This document shows, in pieces, positions 23,887-37,617 of a stretch of DNA of 64,000 bases. How positions within the stretch are numbered: position 1 is the first letter of the stretch; each line of letters begins with the position of its first letter. The notes beneath the pieces were generated by a model. The model was not told the DNA's origin and did not search any database. It saw nothing but the letters and a program-made list of their open reading frames with translations. Location of the stretch: the NCBI RefSeq assembly GCF_002105155.1, contig NW_019028988.1, positions 558,001 through 622,000 of the forward strand, given 5' to 3'. This DNA comes from Lobosporangium transversale. Taxonomy: Eukaryota; Mortierellomycota; Mortierellomycetes; Mortierellales; Mortierellaceae. The translations under genes and the position numbers were made by a program.

Positions 23887-26800
23887 AAGGAGAGAAAAAA
23901 ATATGTCAAGCATTTTACATTTATACTTTTATATAGCTTTTTTTTTTTATTTTTTATTTTTTTTATAGTTGTTTGTTCTATATCCTGATACCCCAACCCC
24001 ATACCATCATCCACGCCTGTCCATGGAATCGCACTATTATGATCGCGTACTCAGATACAGTCCTTGTATATACTTTCTTCACTTTCGTTTTCTTTTTTGC
24101 TGCATTTCCAATCCCTATTCTGTACTCATAAAGAAGTTAAAAAAAATAATATTTGCACCACTTATCCGTTTCCTTTTTACGACACAATACAAAGAGAAAA
24201 TATTTACAGGAATGTACAACTCGATGAAAAGTTTACAATGAGCTAAATTTGCCTAATCAATGTTGCTACGGTCAAAGTTGCTTGCATCGGCTCTTTGTAT
24301 TCCTTGTATACCTCCAAGTTTGAACATTTCTTTCTTAGCTCATTGCCATTATTTGAGACTTTGAATGTCCTGATAGTATGCCTTCTATACAGTTTGGCAA
24401 TGCTCTTGGAGGAAATGTGCACCAGTTGGCAACTAAAGTGCGGCGTCACTTTGTACTCATACTTGGAGATAATGCACCCATATTTCACCTATTCTCACAT
24501 TTGAAAACATATAAGAAAAAGTTGAATTATGAGAACAAGAAAATTCGGAAAAGCTTGATATTGAAGGCGACCAAGAAACACTTATTTTCCAATAACTGAT
24601 CAATTGTATATTTGTACTACAATTTGCGATCTCACTGGTGATGTTGATCATTACGAAGTGATAACCAGAGTTAAGTACAATCACGGAGTATTTGGTTGGT
24701 TATTGGATATCAAGTCATCCGATCACCAATTTTATGACTTTTGGATGCATGACCAACATGCATGAATACTTCGCCCAGAGTCACGCTTTGGTCCAAGCCA
24801 TTTATCATTTTGAGATATTTAGGGGGACAATATTGTTACAAGCTCTTACTGTAAATGTTTACTTGTTAGCTTTATTACCACTCATTCCCCCTACAAACAT
24901 ACTTTTACTAAATGGCATCTTTTAGAGCTCTTCTTCATGTAGTGCTTTAGACGGCATTATAGTAGATGGTGGGGGTAGTGCAGAAACGTAGCCTTTGTTG
25001 TCATGGGCGTTGGAATGACTCTATCAATACTTGTCTGTTACATTTTATTACAGGTAAACTATTTGGTATCAAGTATCCAAGTAACCAGAGAGAAATGAAG
25101 CGCTTGGTTGGACTGAACAATATGGCATCCTCCTTGCCTTTTGTGGAGATCGTTAGTTGAGCATAACCACCACGGAGAATGTAAAAAATAATATTAATCA
25201 ATCCAGCTGCATCACATTGCCAGCAGAATTAATCGTACAGCCTTGAATTAGACAAAGGGCACATATTAGATGGGGGATGAATGCGTTTAGGCTCACTGTA
25301 TCATGCCTGATATGAGAAATATGAGAAGAAGTAGTAGATCAGGACCTTCAATGATGATCCCAAAGTTTCAGGGGCCTTTCCATTTAATTCAAAAAGGAGG
25401 CGTTTGTTATCAGTGTGGCTCTTCTATCTTGATCAAGACAAAGAGGAGTAACGTAATTATTCTCTCGTGGGACAGTAGGCATAGACATATTCTCCCAGCA
25501 AAAAGGAAAAACGAAGAGATTCACCCACCACTGTTGTTCATTCCAGTTGAAGGTGACTCCTTTTTGTGCTTACTCTCCTCCCGCCTTCATCTCCTTTCAA
25601 TGACGAAGAAAATGATCCTTTGACTCGGGATCGTTTGCATGCACCCGTAACTCCGTTCCCCCTGTTTTTTAAATTTAGTACGAATCCATCCATCCATTGG
25701 AGGAAGGAAGAAGGGTAAAAAACCACCTTCGATGCGCTGATTGGCATGTGGTGTTGGTTTCAGTTGTTGCTTATTTTTCCCCCCTACTCCATGCCCTCTG
25801 TGTTGACCATCAACGAGCACTGTAAGCAGTGTGGCGATTCCTATCATGGGCCAAATGAGGGATAAAGGAAGGGACCAGGAAGGCCTTGATGAAGAAGACG
25901 AGCCATAATGAACACCATTCCTTTTCTAGTATGCCTCCTCCTTTTGCCTTTATCCTTTTTATCTCTCTTCCCCTAATCCAAGGTTGCGATCACAGTGCAG
26001 AAGGCGCAAGCATACAACACACGCACACGCACACACCCAGTCGCCATGCACCCCTTGGAAAACAACAAAAACTTTATTGTGATATACACTTCTACATCCA
26101 TTCAATCCCTCTGACCCCTTCTTTCTTCCTCCTTTGTTTCCCTCTCTTCCTGATGTTTGTTGCCGGGTCTTTTGTATTTGCCTGTCTCCTGTGAACTTAC
26201 ACCTGCCCCTTGAGCCCATGCCCTTTGTGTACATGTCCTCTTTTTCTCTCTATTCCCATCTAAAATGTATACTATATAAAAATACACATATTTTTGCCTC
26301 GATCTGTGTACTCCGTGTCTTTCCCCCCTTGATCACCCCTTTGTAACATTGCCAGTTAAGAACAATCTCCTCTGTTTATTCTCCTCGCTACCTCCTCTTT
26401 TGCTTTGAATGACATCTTTTTGCACCTGAGTTTTGGTCAGCAAATGACTTTTATTTAGACAGAAAGACTTCTTGATCAAGAAACAACAGTGATAGCAACC
26501 ACATCCTCAGCCAAACAGGGACTAAAAAAAAAGGCATGAAAATCCATCACAACTTTACTTCAATACGCGTTATTGGATATTGTGGTAGTGGGGTCTGTTA
26601 TGCAAGGACGTCTGCAGGTCTTTCCGTATCACCCTGAAGTTAATGTTCTCAATAAGAATTTTAGAAAAGACGCGGTCTTGTAAATCAGCATAGTTGCTAT
26701 TAACAATTCTCTGTACTCCATGATGAATTTTTTCCTTTCCTTTCCTTGTTGCAGCAACTTGAAGTGTATGCGTTTAGATTTCCGCTTTTCTGATATAATA

Positions 26801-27697
26801 TTGAAGGTTGGGCCTATGACTCCATGAGAAAACATGAGAGGACAATGATATAGCCTGAGGAAAGGGTAACGCAATGATAATGCGACAGAGTTACTTCAAT
26901 ACACACGCAATTCACACGCAGTGGCATTTAAATTGGATCTCGACCCTTGTTTTTATAGTTCTCCTGTATGCTTTGACTACAACTGACCATACAAACCAAG
27001 GAAGCAATTCTTCCCAGTCTTGATTGTTCATTTGGGATGAAAAGCGAATGATTTGTTCATCCTGTTTTCCTACCTGTCTTTTTTTTTTTTTTTTTTTTTT
27101 TTTTTTCTAGTCTTACTTCTGTCTTCATCTTGACGATCCCAAGGAAATAAAAAAAAAAAAAAACCAGTTGCAATTCTTCTCCTTTGTGTCCTCCTTAGTT
27201 CAGGTTCAGATCAACCCTTTTCCCTGATCCCTTGGGGGTGTTGAATCTCCCTCTATTTTCTCCATCTTCGCTGTCACCTTTCGGTTAGAAATCGGGAAGG
27301 TTTATTATCGCACAAGCCAAGAAAAAGAAAAAAAAAGATCCTCGGCTAAAACAAAACACCATTATACTCCTTTTTTATTCACTTCATCCATTCATTCGTT
27401 TGGTTCTCTCTTTCTCTTTCTTTCTTTCTTTTTTTTTTCTTTCATCTTTTTCTTTTTTTCATATCTGCTTTCTATTGTTTTCCCTCCGCTTTTGACCACT
27501 GTTGGACGTTACACTGTTAGTGACCTTGCATTTGTGATTACAGAAGCTCACATTAAAGATTTGAAGGTAGCGCGGCATGTACTTGCCTGTCTTGTTCAAC
27601 ATCCTCGATTGTTATCGCTTTTGTTTTTATTTTTATAAACAATTCGTGCCTTCGTACATTTGGATAGCGAATAACCAACAGTGGCACTCACTTCATC
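23887..27697. other. 3.8 kb spacer
   Basis: Holds the 3' UTR of the pseudokinase gene and the upstream region of the second C2H2 gene. From about 24245 to 25700 there are almost no homopolymer tracts and there are several overlapping medium open frames (for example 24692-24925 and 25303-25623), unlike other spacers here. No recognisable domain or splice structure was found, so it may be a decayed gene or transposon. From 27360 to 27500 the sequence is CT-rich, as in a promoter. Confidence 0.5.
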
Positions 27698-28241
27698 ATG
27701 GCCGCTTCACCAGATCGTCTATTGGGATCCACACAATACCTTACAAACAACCAAGGTATAGCATCGTCTCCTAATTAATGTCTATGAATGCGTCTACTGG
27801 CTTTTTTTACCCTTGTCTTAGATATCTACATTTGAGAAAATGCAAGGATTTGTTTCAACTTGTGCATTTCAGTAAAGCAATTACAGCCGATTGAATCTCT
27901 TTCAACTCTTCACTTTTCATACATTCGCATTTATTCCTTATTAATCTCACACTCTTGTTCTCCTCTTCCTCCTTCCCCCTTCCCCTTGCTCCCTTTTTGC
28001 TCCCCATCCTCCCTCCCTCCAATCCCATACAAGCATCTTGAACTCACCCGTTCACTTGAGCCTGGGTGCTACAAGTCCATTCTTATAAATTTAGACTACA
28101 AATGTTCCATTTTCTTTATTGTGTTTTTCTATTCAACAGCACTCTCTTCTTATTCAAACGTCATGCAAACCCCTGGCTTCTGAGAATAAGCACTCCTCAA
28201 CTTTTTTTTCTTCTTCGAACCCGTGCTACTCTTGTTCACCG

Positions 28242-28275
<34 letters not shown>

Positions 28276-31200
28276 CACTATGAAGACACTTTAATTTCGA
28301 TTGCCTAGTCTCACAAGTCTTTTTCTCCCTATTTTCTTCACTCTCATTTTGTTTTCCCATATCGACCGCACAAACACAAACAGATTCAGATCGTCGCGGT
28401 TCTGTTCCAATACTCTCCATGCCCTCAGACCGACAAAGATCACAATCTGTGGAGCGGAGCTTTAGTCAGCAGGAGACGTATTCTTCTGAACATCAATATC
28501 AAACTCGAGACGATTGGGCAAGTCGCCGTGATACAAACATCCATTCACATTCACGGGCATCACAGCTACGTAGATCATCACCTTATTATATCGAACAGCA
28601 AGAAGATTGTCGTTATACACAGCACCATGACTCGTACTACGGCGAAAATGAGCCAGAATATCGCAACAGCAGCCACCACTACTTAAATGGATACAACGAT
28701 CATGTTCCATACTCAATAAGCAACACGGGCTCTTTTGAGGAACACTATAGTGCTAATGTAATGATGAGAAGTGAACATATGGCTGAGAATGGCAATATTC
28801 GACTGGACAGTGCTAACCAAAACAATCATAACAGTAACACCCTGCATCACTCTACCATCGCCAGCAATAATGGTATCCTGATGGGCAAGCATCGTAACAA
28901 CTCAATCTCATCCAACACTAGCTCCAACAACTCATCCTCATGCTCAGTCAATAAGCATCCCTGCAAGTTCCCAACGTGTGGCTGGAGCTTCAAAAGATTT
29001 GAACACTTGAAAAGACACATGCTTGTCCATACAAAGGAGCGACCGTTCGTTTGTGAGTTTCAAGGATGCGAAAAGTCTTTTAGTCGGTCTGATAACTTTT
29101 CGGCTCATTTGCGTACTCATACCAAGAAATCGATACATATGCGTAAACCCGATCGTCATATGATGGGTCCTATAGGTTTTATGCCAATGGGCATGGGCGA
29201 TGGACACATTACGGGCTCTAACACGACTGTAAGAGCCCCATCATATGGAGCAGAAGCAGGTATGACAACACCAGGAGGGATGATGAACTCCAGTCACTCC
29301 GGAATGGCAAGCCCACGATCATCTCCTGGGTCGACCCAGATTGATGCTGCTTCCAATGGTGGCACACCAGGTAAATTATCATACTGTATCACTTTTTTTT
29401 TTTTTTTTTTTTTTTTTTGTTGACTTAATCCGTAGCATAAGGAATGAAAGTGAACCTGTCTAACACAATGTAATAACGCTTTGACAGTTCATGTGAACTC
29501 CCGTAGGGCACCATCTCATTGTCTACGTGCAACATCCGCTGACTATCACAAAAGGGCTGAGTATGAGACCTCACCATCAACGCCGACATCATTATCACAC
29601 AGCTCATTAGATAGTCAATATCGTCGCCAATATCATCACCAACGTTCACAAAGCTCTTCAGATGTGCATCCATATGACGCTCGTTCAGCAACAGCAAATT
29701 CTCTTGTAAAGCCAGAGCCAAGGAGCTCCTCTCCTAAATCAGTTTATGCCGGGTCAGCCATCTCTGAAATGGAATCAACAAAGTCAGCACTAGTATTAGC
29801 AACATCAAAAGCCAGCTCCAAGAACAACAGCAATAACGTTGATAACAAGAATGTACCAACATTCAACGCCATCAAATTGGATATTAAAGCTGTGTCGAAC
29901 AACCCTGATGACGTTCAACTACATAATCAACATAACTTAATGATGGAGTCTTTCCACGCTCAGGCAGCAGAGCATGAGCGAGACTTTGATCACTATCGTG
30001 GATCTCCTGGCCGTCGGAAGCCAGTGCATCGCCCATTCGATGCAGATCAACATAACCGTCATCACCCAATCCTTAGACCTCGGTCACTCAGTCCCCCATC
30101 CTCTCTTTCTTCACGCTGGGAGCCCAATGTAAATGATCATCACTACCACGACCAGCACGGTTTAACTCTGTATGAAGCTGGTCATAACGGGCCCAATCCC
30201 AACCCTAATGGCGAATCTCCTACGCAGCCTAACAGAGCGACTTTGTCCAATAACAACATGTCGATGCCATTTGCATCTCATTTCGTACCATCGAATGAAA
30301 TGTCTGACCGTCGTAATGGAGGCTACGGCTCTATGATGCATAGTGAAGGCGAAGAGGATATTGACTATGATGGCGCAGACAGGCTATCAAGGGATCAAAA
30401 GAAGAGTGGTGACAAGGCAGATTTCTATAAGCCGACTCATCATCTCTCGCATGGCATTTACGAGTCTGTCCCTTCATTCCAACTACCAGCACGAAGCCAT
30501 CCAGATGGGCGTATGGACTCAGTACCTATATCCATGGACGAAGATGAAGATCCTATGCGCTCTCCCGCCAGAGATTGGCATATAGCAGAGGGATACAGTG
30601 GACCATCATCCTATCCGGATTATCCTCATCATCGCCATTCGTTTTCGGAATATAAAGTTGACCATTCCTCTGTGGCTGATAGTCGATCCCATGCAGGCCC
30701 AATGATGTCTCCAAACAGGATGCATGTATCTTTGTCGTCATCATCCTTATCGTCTTTGACTTTGCCTAGTCCCGGCAGCCAACAGCAGCAAAATCGATAT
30801 CAGCATCATCATCGTTCACAATCGGAGCAGTACTATTCGACTTATCCTCACCATATACCACTTTCGATGCAGACTTCTATGGTCCCCAGCAATAACCAAC
30901 ACTCCATGATGATGGGTGTAGGGGAAAGTGAAGCAGTAGCAGTCATGATGCCGGGAGTTCATCCGGGGCGGATGCGTGGATCGGCTTCGTCTGCCAAGAA
31001 CCATTGCTGCTCTGTGCCAGGGTGCATGAAGCGATTCAAGCGGCTGGAGCATTTGAAGCGCCATATCAAGACTCACACATTAGAACGGCCCTTTGCCTGC
31101 ACAATGCCGGGATGTAACAAGCGATTCTCGCGTTCTGATAATCTCTGTAAGTATAACTTTATTCATAACAAAACACCTACTTCTGAACGGCACTTTGGCC

Positions 31201-31361
31201 TAGTTTCCTTTTCTTTTAGTAGTAAACACCTATTGACATAAAAAAAAAATACTTTCTCCTTAATAGCCCAACATACCAAGACGCATCAACGTCAAATCAT
31301 GAACAAATCGCACTGGAAGCAACGAGCGAGCTTGTCGAGCATGTCAAGCATGTTTGAGTAA
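27698..31361 (+). CDS. C2H2 zinc-finger transcription factor, four fingers
   Basis: Paralogue of the regulator at 2074-4791. Exons 28384-29370, 29488-31146 and 31267-31361 join in phase (donors GTAAAT and GTAAGT; acceptors TTGACAG and TTAATAG). Without the last exon the fourth finger lacks its histidines; with it the protein ends QHTKTHQRQ followed by a short basic tail. Fingers 1-2 (near residues 213-265) are CKFPTCGWSFKRFEHLKRH and [19 protein letters not shown]. Fingers 3-4 (about 850-908) are CSVPGCMKRFKRLEHLKRH and CTMPGCNKRFSRSDNLSQH. A proposed first exon, 27698-27755 (MAASPDRLLGSTQYLTNNQ), joins in phase through a 628-nt intron. It restores RRGSVPIL, which matches RRNSVPIL of the paralogue and lies upstream of the ATG at 28419. 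With it the protein has 932 aa; from 28419 it has 901. The second finger pair resembles those of fungal Ste12-like C-termini; the function is a DNA-binding regulator of unknown targets. Confidence 0.82.
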
Positions 31362-31667
31362 AAAGACTGTTTGATGTAGTTGTATTTATCATATCTCATT
31401 TCTATTTTTTATATCCCTTGTATCAGCTGTTACTTTACTTATTATCTTTGTTTCCATTCGTCGCTTTTCTGTCTGTCTTTCTGTCTTTTTTTTTTTTTTT
31501 TTTTTTTTTTTTTCTATTTGTATGTTCGTTTATTGTCAAGAAAACATGTAAATAGTCTCATTTAACGCGTCGATTTCTATGTGAATTATTAAAAATATTT
31601 GTACATATTCATTCTTTACTTTTTTATTTTTTTTATTTTTATTTATTTTTTCACGGTCGATTGACCT
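31362..31667. other. Convergent 3' spacer with T tract
   Basis: Between the stops of the C2H2 gene (plus) and the GATA gene (minus). A T tract spans 31486-31513; several TTTTATTT blocks occur. No gene was seen. Confidence 0.7.
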
Positions 31668-34600
31668 CTAAATCATCTTTTTAATACTTGATGATTTTCC
31701 ATTTTCTGTAGCAAAAGATGAGTTTGAAGGCGTGGTAATTACATGAAACCTGGGTATGGTTGTTGTTGGTGCTGTAGTCACAGAGAACCATCCTTGTTGC
31801 GGTTGCTCAGCAAGGGGCATAGCCCCCGTGGCGGCCGTAAGCGCCGCAGTTGGGTTAAACGAGGGTTCTGTTATTTTATTGTACATGTACATGTTTGTAG
31901 TCGTCATGATTGGGACTTGAGGGTGATGATATTTGTGCTGTTGCTGTTGTTGAGACTTTGGTATTGTTGATATAAGATGTGACCACCAACTATCGTTGTT
32001 GAGAGGTAACGGTTGCCGCTCTTGTTGTTGTTGTACAAGCTGGGGCGGAAGCTGGCAATGGTGGTGCAATTGTTGAGCCTGTTGCTGCTGTTGCTGCTGT
32101 ACTGTCCACTTAGGCTCTGGGAAGGAAATGAAATTATGCTGTGGTATCGAGGGGTGGGATGGTGGTGAAGGTGAGGAAAAAGTTGAGGATGAAGGATAGT
32201 AGGTGGAGGAGATGGAGGACACGGAAGGTCGTTGGTCTAGAGGGGATGGGACGCCAGTGAGCGGTAGCGGGTGTTGGGGCCTTCTGGCGTCATTTTTCTT
32301 TAGTGGGTGCGTATCAAGCGATCGCATCAAAGGCGCGGGTAGACGATCCTCATAATCAATTGAAGCGTGTCGCTGACGCTTAGGCGAGGCAGGATAACTT
32401 GGAAGCTGGGAGAACCCAACAGTAGTTCCACGAAGCGCAGGGTTTGAGTTGGGTGGTGATGACGGTGACAAAGATTGAGTACGCTCTTCGGCCTCTGCTA
32501 CCACTGCTATTAGGCGAGATGCGGGGGAACCTATGAAATGATTGTAGGCGGACGTAGTAGTGGGGATAGGCGAGCCGGCAACAGGTGTTGATATAGATGA
32601 TGGTGGGCCCAAGTACGAATTGGTTAGAGCAACTGGAACGACCCAGCCCCCTTGTTGTTGCTGGTCTTTGTACTGCTCACCAGCTTTAATCTCAACTTCA
32701 GCTTTTGCTCCTAGACCCGGGTCGGCTTCATTAATTGCCATTCCTAACATTCGCTTTTGCCTTTGTTCCTCACGTTCACGACGATGATCTCCTCCTTTTT
32801 TAGATCTTTCTTCGCAATTGTTACTGCTGGCTCCTGAACTTGTTTTTCTGCCTGCTTCTGTTGGTGCAGCGGGTCCAGACTTTGAATTGAGACCACCTCG
32901 GACTCTCTTCTTGATCACGTCCGTCTTGAGACTCAATGGGCGGACACGGCCGTGGAGCTTCAGGAACAGCCCACAAGCATTGCAAAGCGGCTTTCCTCCT
33001 TCATCTCGTCGCCAAAGAGGCGTTCTTTTTGTGCTGCAGTTGGTACACTGCGTCTCGTTCGATGTAGTGGGAGCGGTAGCAGAGCTGATGGCAACTGAGG
33101 GAGCAGCAGTAGTTGGCATAGACGTTGTAAAACCCTCATCCTCCGTATCAGAACTAGTATCAGTCACATCGATTTTTCTGGATGATATTTGCCATTGAAT
33201 ATGATGGAGTTTGCTTTGCTCGTTAAAGAGTGGGTTAGCCATACGATTAAGAGTCATATTGAGCCTACCCGAGGTAATATCAGTAACAGTTGCAGGGTTG
33301 TCTGTAGTAAAATAATTATATTGATCGTTCGATGTAAACCAAGGTGGGGCAGCAGACACCAAGCATCCTGTAGATTCAATGTTTGTGGTTTCCAAAGGGC
33401 CGTCAAACGGGTTCATTCCAAATTCACCACCTGCCTGCTGCTGTGCGAGAGGGCCTAGGGAATACGCATTATCACTAAGTGACGACGCTGAAGAGCTCTG
33501 GAGTACCATAGGATTATCGAATGACTGTTGATGGGCCGTGGATTGTTCAGGATAAAAGAGTGCCATATTAGTTGCATTCCCTTTCAGCTCATTTACTTCA
33601 GTGTTAAGTGCCTCCACTCCAGTCATCGGCTGCAGAGGCCGGTGGTGCTGAGACGAAGAAGCGAACAGAGCGTTGAGAGCATGGGCATCGTCTAAATTTG
33701 TTGGTGGCAACTTTTTTTTGGTATTGGCATTCCCGTTAAGGTAAAATTGATTAGTGAGAAGATAAAGATGAGTGTGTTTCTCGGACAAAGCTGGTGCACA
33801 ACATTACTCAATATGCCTAGGTTTGGATTTTACCTCATGTTCAGATGACATATGGACAGGTGGGATAACCTTCATGGGGTATATAGATCTAGGAAGACAA
33901 GCCTTCTTCGACTGCGTAGTAGTATCTACGCATAGGGCCTCAGGTAAGAAGCCCATAGTAGCGGTAACGTCTACATGACCGTATGAAGAAGCAAGTGTCA
34001 TGGGGCAGGCATCCTTAGCTGTATTTGGTATGCAGGAATTGGAGGCACTGGTAGCAGGCAGTGGTGGGTCTTGGATGTTGGTATTGAAAGGGCGATGAAG
34101 TGGGGAAGGAGGGACATTCGATCTCTCGAAGAGATGCTCCGCACTTGAAAAATCTTGCGCACTAATAGGTTCTTTCGAGCTAAACAAATGCAAAAACGCG
34201 TTGAGACACATGCATTTGGTATTGATTGGGGATAACAAAAGATAGCGGAAACGTGGACGTTCAAGAGGTTGTCCCAATAGAATACGATCGGAGACTGAAA
34301 AAATACAAAAAAAACTCAAAAAAAGCCATGGTCCCACAGGGCATGAAGTGTTTTTTTTTTTTTTTTTTTTTTTTTTTCAAATGAAAAAAAAAGGGATGAA
34401 CAAAACAAACAAAGCCAAATTGTTTTGCCCAATTGCCCATATTTTGGACAACTTTTTTTTATCGTAGTCCGTGTAATCAATTCGTTATCTTTGTGAGCGC
34501 TGTTGTGGATGAAGAAGCTCTTGTTGTGGTGTTTGTAGTTGGACACTTCCAACTTACGATAAGGTAGAATAAACACACACAAAAAGCTTACTCATTTAAC

Positions 34601-35480
34601 AGTTGGTGGCAGGGTTCTACACGTGATCATTCAATTCAACAGAATAGCCAGAAAGACCTCAATCGTTTACATTTACTGAGATAATTACAATAATGGAATA
34701 TTTGTACCGCCACCCTGCAAAATACCCAATGTATATAGTATTGTTGATAGATACCAAAGGAGAATACAAAGATAAGAATAAAACTATTGTGGGAACTATG
34801 CTTTTCTTTCTTTTTTTTCTCCTCAAATGTGATAAAAACAAAAAGCGGAATAGAAAGTTTTCAAACTGATAAGTGTTTTAAAGTACAAACCTTGGCATGC
34901 AAGCATCTGTGTTAACATCGTCTGGGGCAGCGTCAATAGAAATGACGGTGTCAGTCGAAGAAGCTGTTGAGCACCTCATAGCCATCATGCGCCATGTCAG
35001 ATTTTCAAGTCTCCGGCCATTGGGCAATAAGTCTTTAGCACGACAGTATTGCTGCCAAACTTGCGCAGCAAAAGGGCTGTCTCGATGCTTATTGGAGGTC
35101 ACTTTGTTGTTATCGCCATTATGATTGCCGCACTCTTTATCTTCTTCATTACCCTTGGCCGGGCTATCACACGGTGCATCGAGATTCTCCCAATTAATAT
35201 TAGAAGCGGAGATAGCCCCTTTAGGTTCTTTAGATGTGCCAGTAGCTATCGTGATACGAGACGGTACATTTGTCAAGGTATCAGACAGAGATAAAGAGGA
35301 TGATGATAAGGATGAGGGGGGACGAGAGATAGGGACAGCTGGTTTCCGTTTAGGGAAATTAATGGTTGCGGCCGAGAGTAAAGATCCAGAGGCCGCGAGC
35401 TGTGAAGAGAAGGATTGTTCTTGATCTTGATGTGTAAGAAAAGCAATTTTCTGATCAGCATGTTGCATAGTTACAGCCAT
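31668..35480 (-). CDS. AreA-like GATA transcription factor
   Basis: Probable nitrogen-catabolite regulator (AreA/Nit2/Gat1 class). Proposed exons on the minus strand: 35480-34891, 34179-33834, 33779-31668; phases match and give 1015 aa. Near residues 137-168 is the fungal DUF1752 motif ([20 protein letters not shown] then [11 protein letters not shown]), typical of the AreA N-terminus. A single class IV zinc finger lies near 557-581, C-X2-C-X17-C-X2-C, with [20 protein letters not shown] and [18 protein letters not shown], closely matching AreA. The rest is Gln/Ser/Pro-rich. The first and last exons are secure. The middle one is less so: intron 1 is 711 nt with a GTTTGT donor and a TTTAG acceptor chosen for phase, and intron 2 is only 54 nt. 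The joining of all three into one gene rests on the DUF1752-GATA combination known from AreA. Confidence 0.85.
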
Positions 35481-35811
35481 TTTTTTCTTTCTTTCTAGTA
35501 GATCAGATCAGTGTTAGGAAATGATAAGTAAGAAGTGTCGATAACGATTCTATTCAAGTGTTGGAAGAGTGAGAAATAAAGAAAGAGAAAGAGTTATGCG
35601 AAGAAGATAGATGAAGTGAGCAGAAACCTATATTAAGTAATAAGAAGAAAGAGGCCCTCCACAAGCCCACGGACACCAAACTCAAGCTCCAAATAATAAC
35701 CGGTTTGCAATATAGACGTCAATCTTGAACTTCATGATTTTCTTTATATTAATACATTTATTGGTTTATATTACTATTGTACAATAATATGAATTTATCA
35801 AATCAAAATTA
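35481..35811. other. Spacer upstream of the GATA gene
   Basis: Contains the GATA-gene promoter (minus strand) and the 3' flank of the TMEM198-like gene. There is nothing else recognisable. Confidence 0.6.
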
Positions 35812-37617
35812 TTATGCATCACGTTTTGAACCCATTTGCGGCCAGTTAGTATCATCCCCAATGAAGTCGTCAGATTCTTGAAGATCGGCAGAATCTTGAT
35901 AATTATCTGAAACATCCGGTATCTGATGACCAAGACCGTCAGTGAGGTTAGTACTTGATTCAATATCTGAATTATCAGAGATAGAGGAGTACCAGGCCCC
36001 TGATCTTGTGCTTTTCGCAGTTTCAATTCCAGCTGAAGATGTCACCGTTGTTTCAACACGGTTAAAGTCACCTCTCAAAAGGTTTCTAGGTATGGTATTG
36101 CCTGAGCTCCTATTCTCGGTTACTAGTCGCAGCATTGCCATGGTACGGTCACCCACATGTGGAGAAAATAATGGGTGATGCAATTCAAGATGTTGCGACT
36201 CTTCTGGATCCGTTGCTCGATCTGTACTGTAGCTCTCCTCAAATGTCACTGATGTGATTGTCTTTGTTGTCATTGTCATAGTTGATTCTTTTTGTCCAGT
36301 ACAATCATGGCCACTCTCAGTGTCATGTTTGGCGCTTTCATATTGACTTTCAGTACCGTTGCTATTGTCACAAATAGCCTCCGATTTCTCGTCAAAGACA
36401 TCGATATGCCTCTCCGGTTCTTTGCTTACGGGAGCAGGTTTCGGTGGTACGTCCGTGTTGCCACTATCTGTAGACGCTGAGGGCTTTGGTTCTTTGGTTG
36501 GGCCATCATTTGGTACAAAGGGTGCTGTTGGTGCTGTTGGTACTGTTGCTGGTGAACCATCTGAGACTGGAATGCAAACTCCATACAGATCCTCTTCATT
36601 GTATAAGACATCATCAATAGTCCAACGGTGAAAACAGTGGCAGCTGAAAATATGCGCATAAAGATCTGATTTAGCCTTAAGGCAATGATGGATCTTTTGC
36701 CCAATAAGCTCCCTGGGCCGTTTCCCAAATGGCCTTCCATATATTCGAAAAAGAGCCTTTCTATCCATCAATAGCGGTGCAGAATGATGCCAAAACTCCC
36801 ATCCAATACCAAGACCTGCCAAGATAAGTGAGAACCCAAGCATCAAGTAGACATCCCAGCTTGGATGGTAGGTGAATGTTTTGCCCGTAAAGTCGAAGAT
36901 CACGATCATTTCACGATAACCAACTTGGGCGAACTGATCGACACCAAACATGAAGATGTACGCGCCCCCAAAACTAGTGGAGAAAATGATGAAAAATCGT
37001 TCGAAAAATGTAGCGAGAGCGGCTCCTCCCAGAATAAATGATCCCATAATCACATATCGCCCAGCGTTCGTGATTGAGAGGTTGGCAATGGCAACAATGC
37101 TCATAGCTAGAGCAAACCCGCCAAATGCACCCGTGAATGTAACGCCGAGATCCCAAAAGCGGAACGATAGTATCGAGCCCACGAGACCAGCTGCCAACCA
37201 AAGCCAAAAGTAATAGTACTTTGGTATAAACGTCGTATAGATGAGGTCCCATCGAATCGCAAGCATAATCATCATGGCGGCAACCGCTATGAAACAAATG
37301 AAATAGGCATTGTATGTCAGTGTTTTTTTCCTGATATTTCTTTTTATACGACATTGTTATCTGTTTTGGTTACCCCAAGCAAGAAATCCAGTGACAAAGA
37401 GGGTTAACCGAATGAACTTGAAGCCATAAAAAACTTCAAAAAGTCCAATGAGAATGAAGGTGACGCCCAATGCCCAATTTTGTTTTGATATTCTGTTAAG
37501 TTGTCCAATGTCTAAATCGATAATTCCATCATTGATAGGTGTAACAGTCGTTGGTATAGCGAATGTGCATGACAGGGATATCAAAAGTAGCAGTAGTAAC
37601 CGGCACAACTTTTGCAT
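35812..37617 (-). CDS. TMEM198/DUF4203-like multi-pass membrane protein
   Basis: A 572-aa membrane protein. Exons are 37617-37374 and 37286-35812, joined in phase 1 (donor GTAACC, acceptor TTTCATAG). It begins with a clear signal peptide, MQKLCRLLLLLLISLSCTFA. About seven hydrophobic segments follow, with the Gly-rich pattern of the family (GSILSFRFWDLGVTFTGAFG, GRYVIMGSFILGGAALATFF, FGGAYIFMFGVDQF). The C-terminal 250 or so residues are polar, Ser/Thr/Asp-rich and probably cytosolic. An in-frame ATG at 37701 would add 28 residues before the signal peptide; I prefer 37617 because the signal sequence then sits at the N-terminus. The molecular role of fungal members is not established. It is divergent from TYW4, sharing a 1.0 kb intergenic region. 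Confidence 0.8.

Noticed and set aside
25303..25623. Zinc-ribbon-like GVCYQCGS in an open frame
   Set aside because: Only one Cys pair; no second pair at suitable spacing and no gene structure.
31743..33458. Plus-strand open frames over the GATA gene
   Set aside because: They are antisense shadows of a Ser/Gln-rich coding exon, with no domain of their own.
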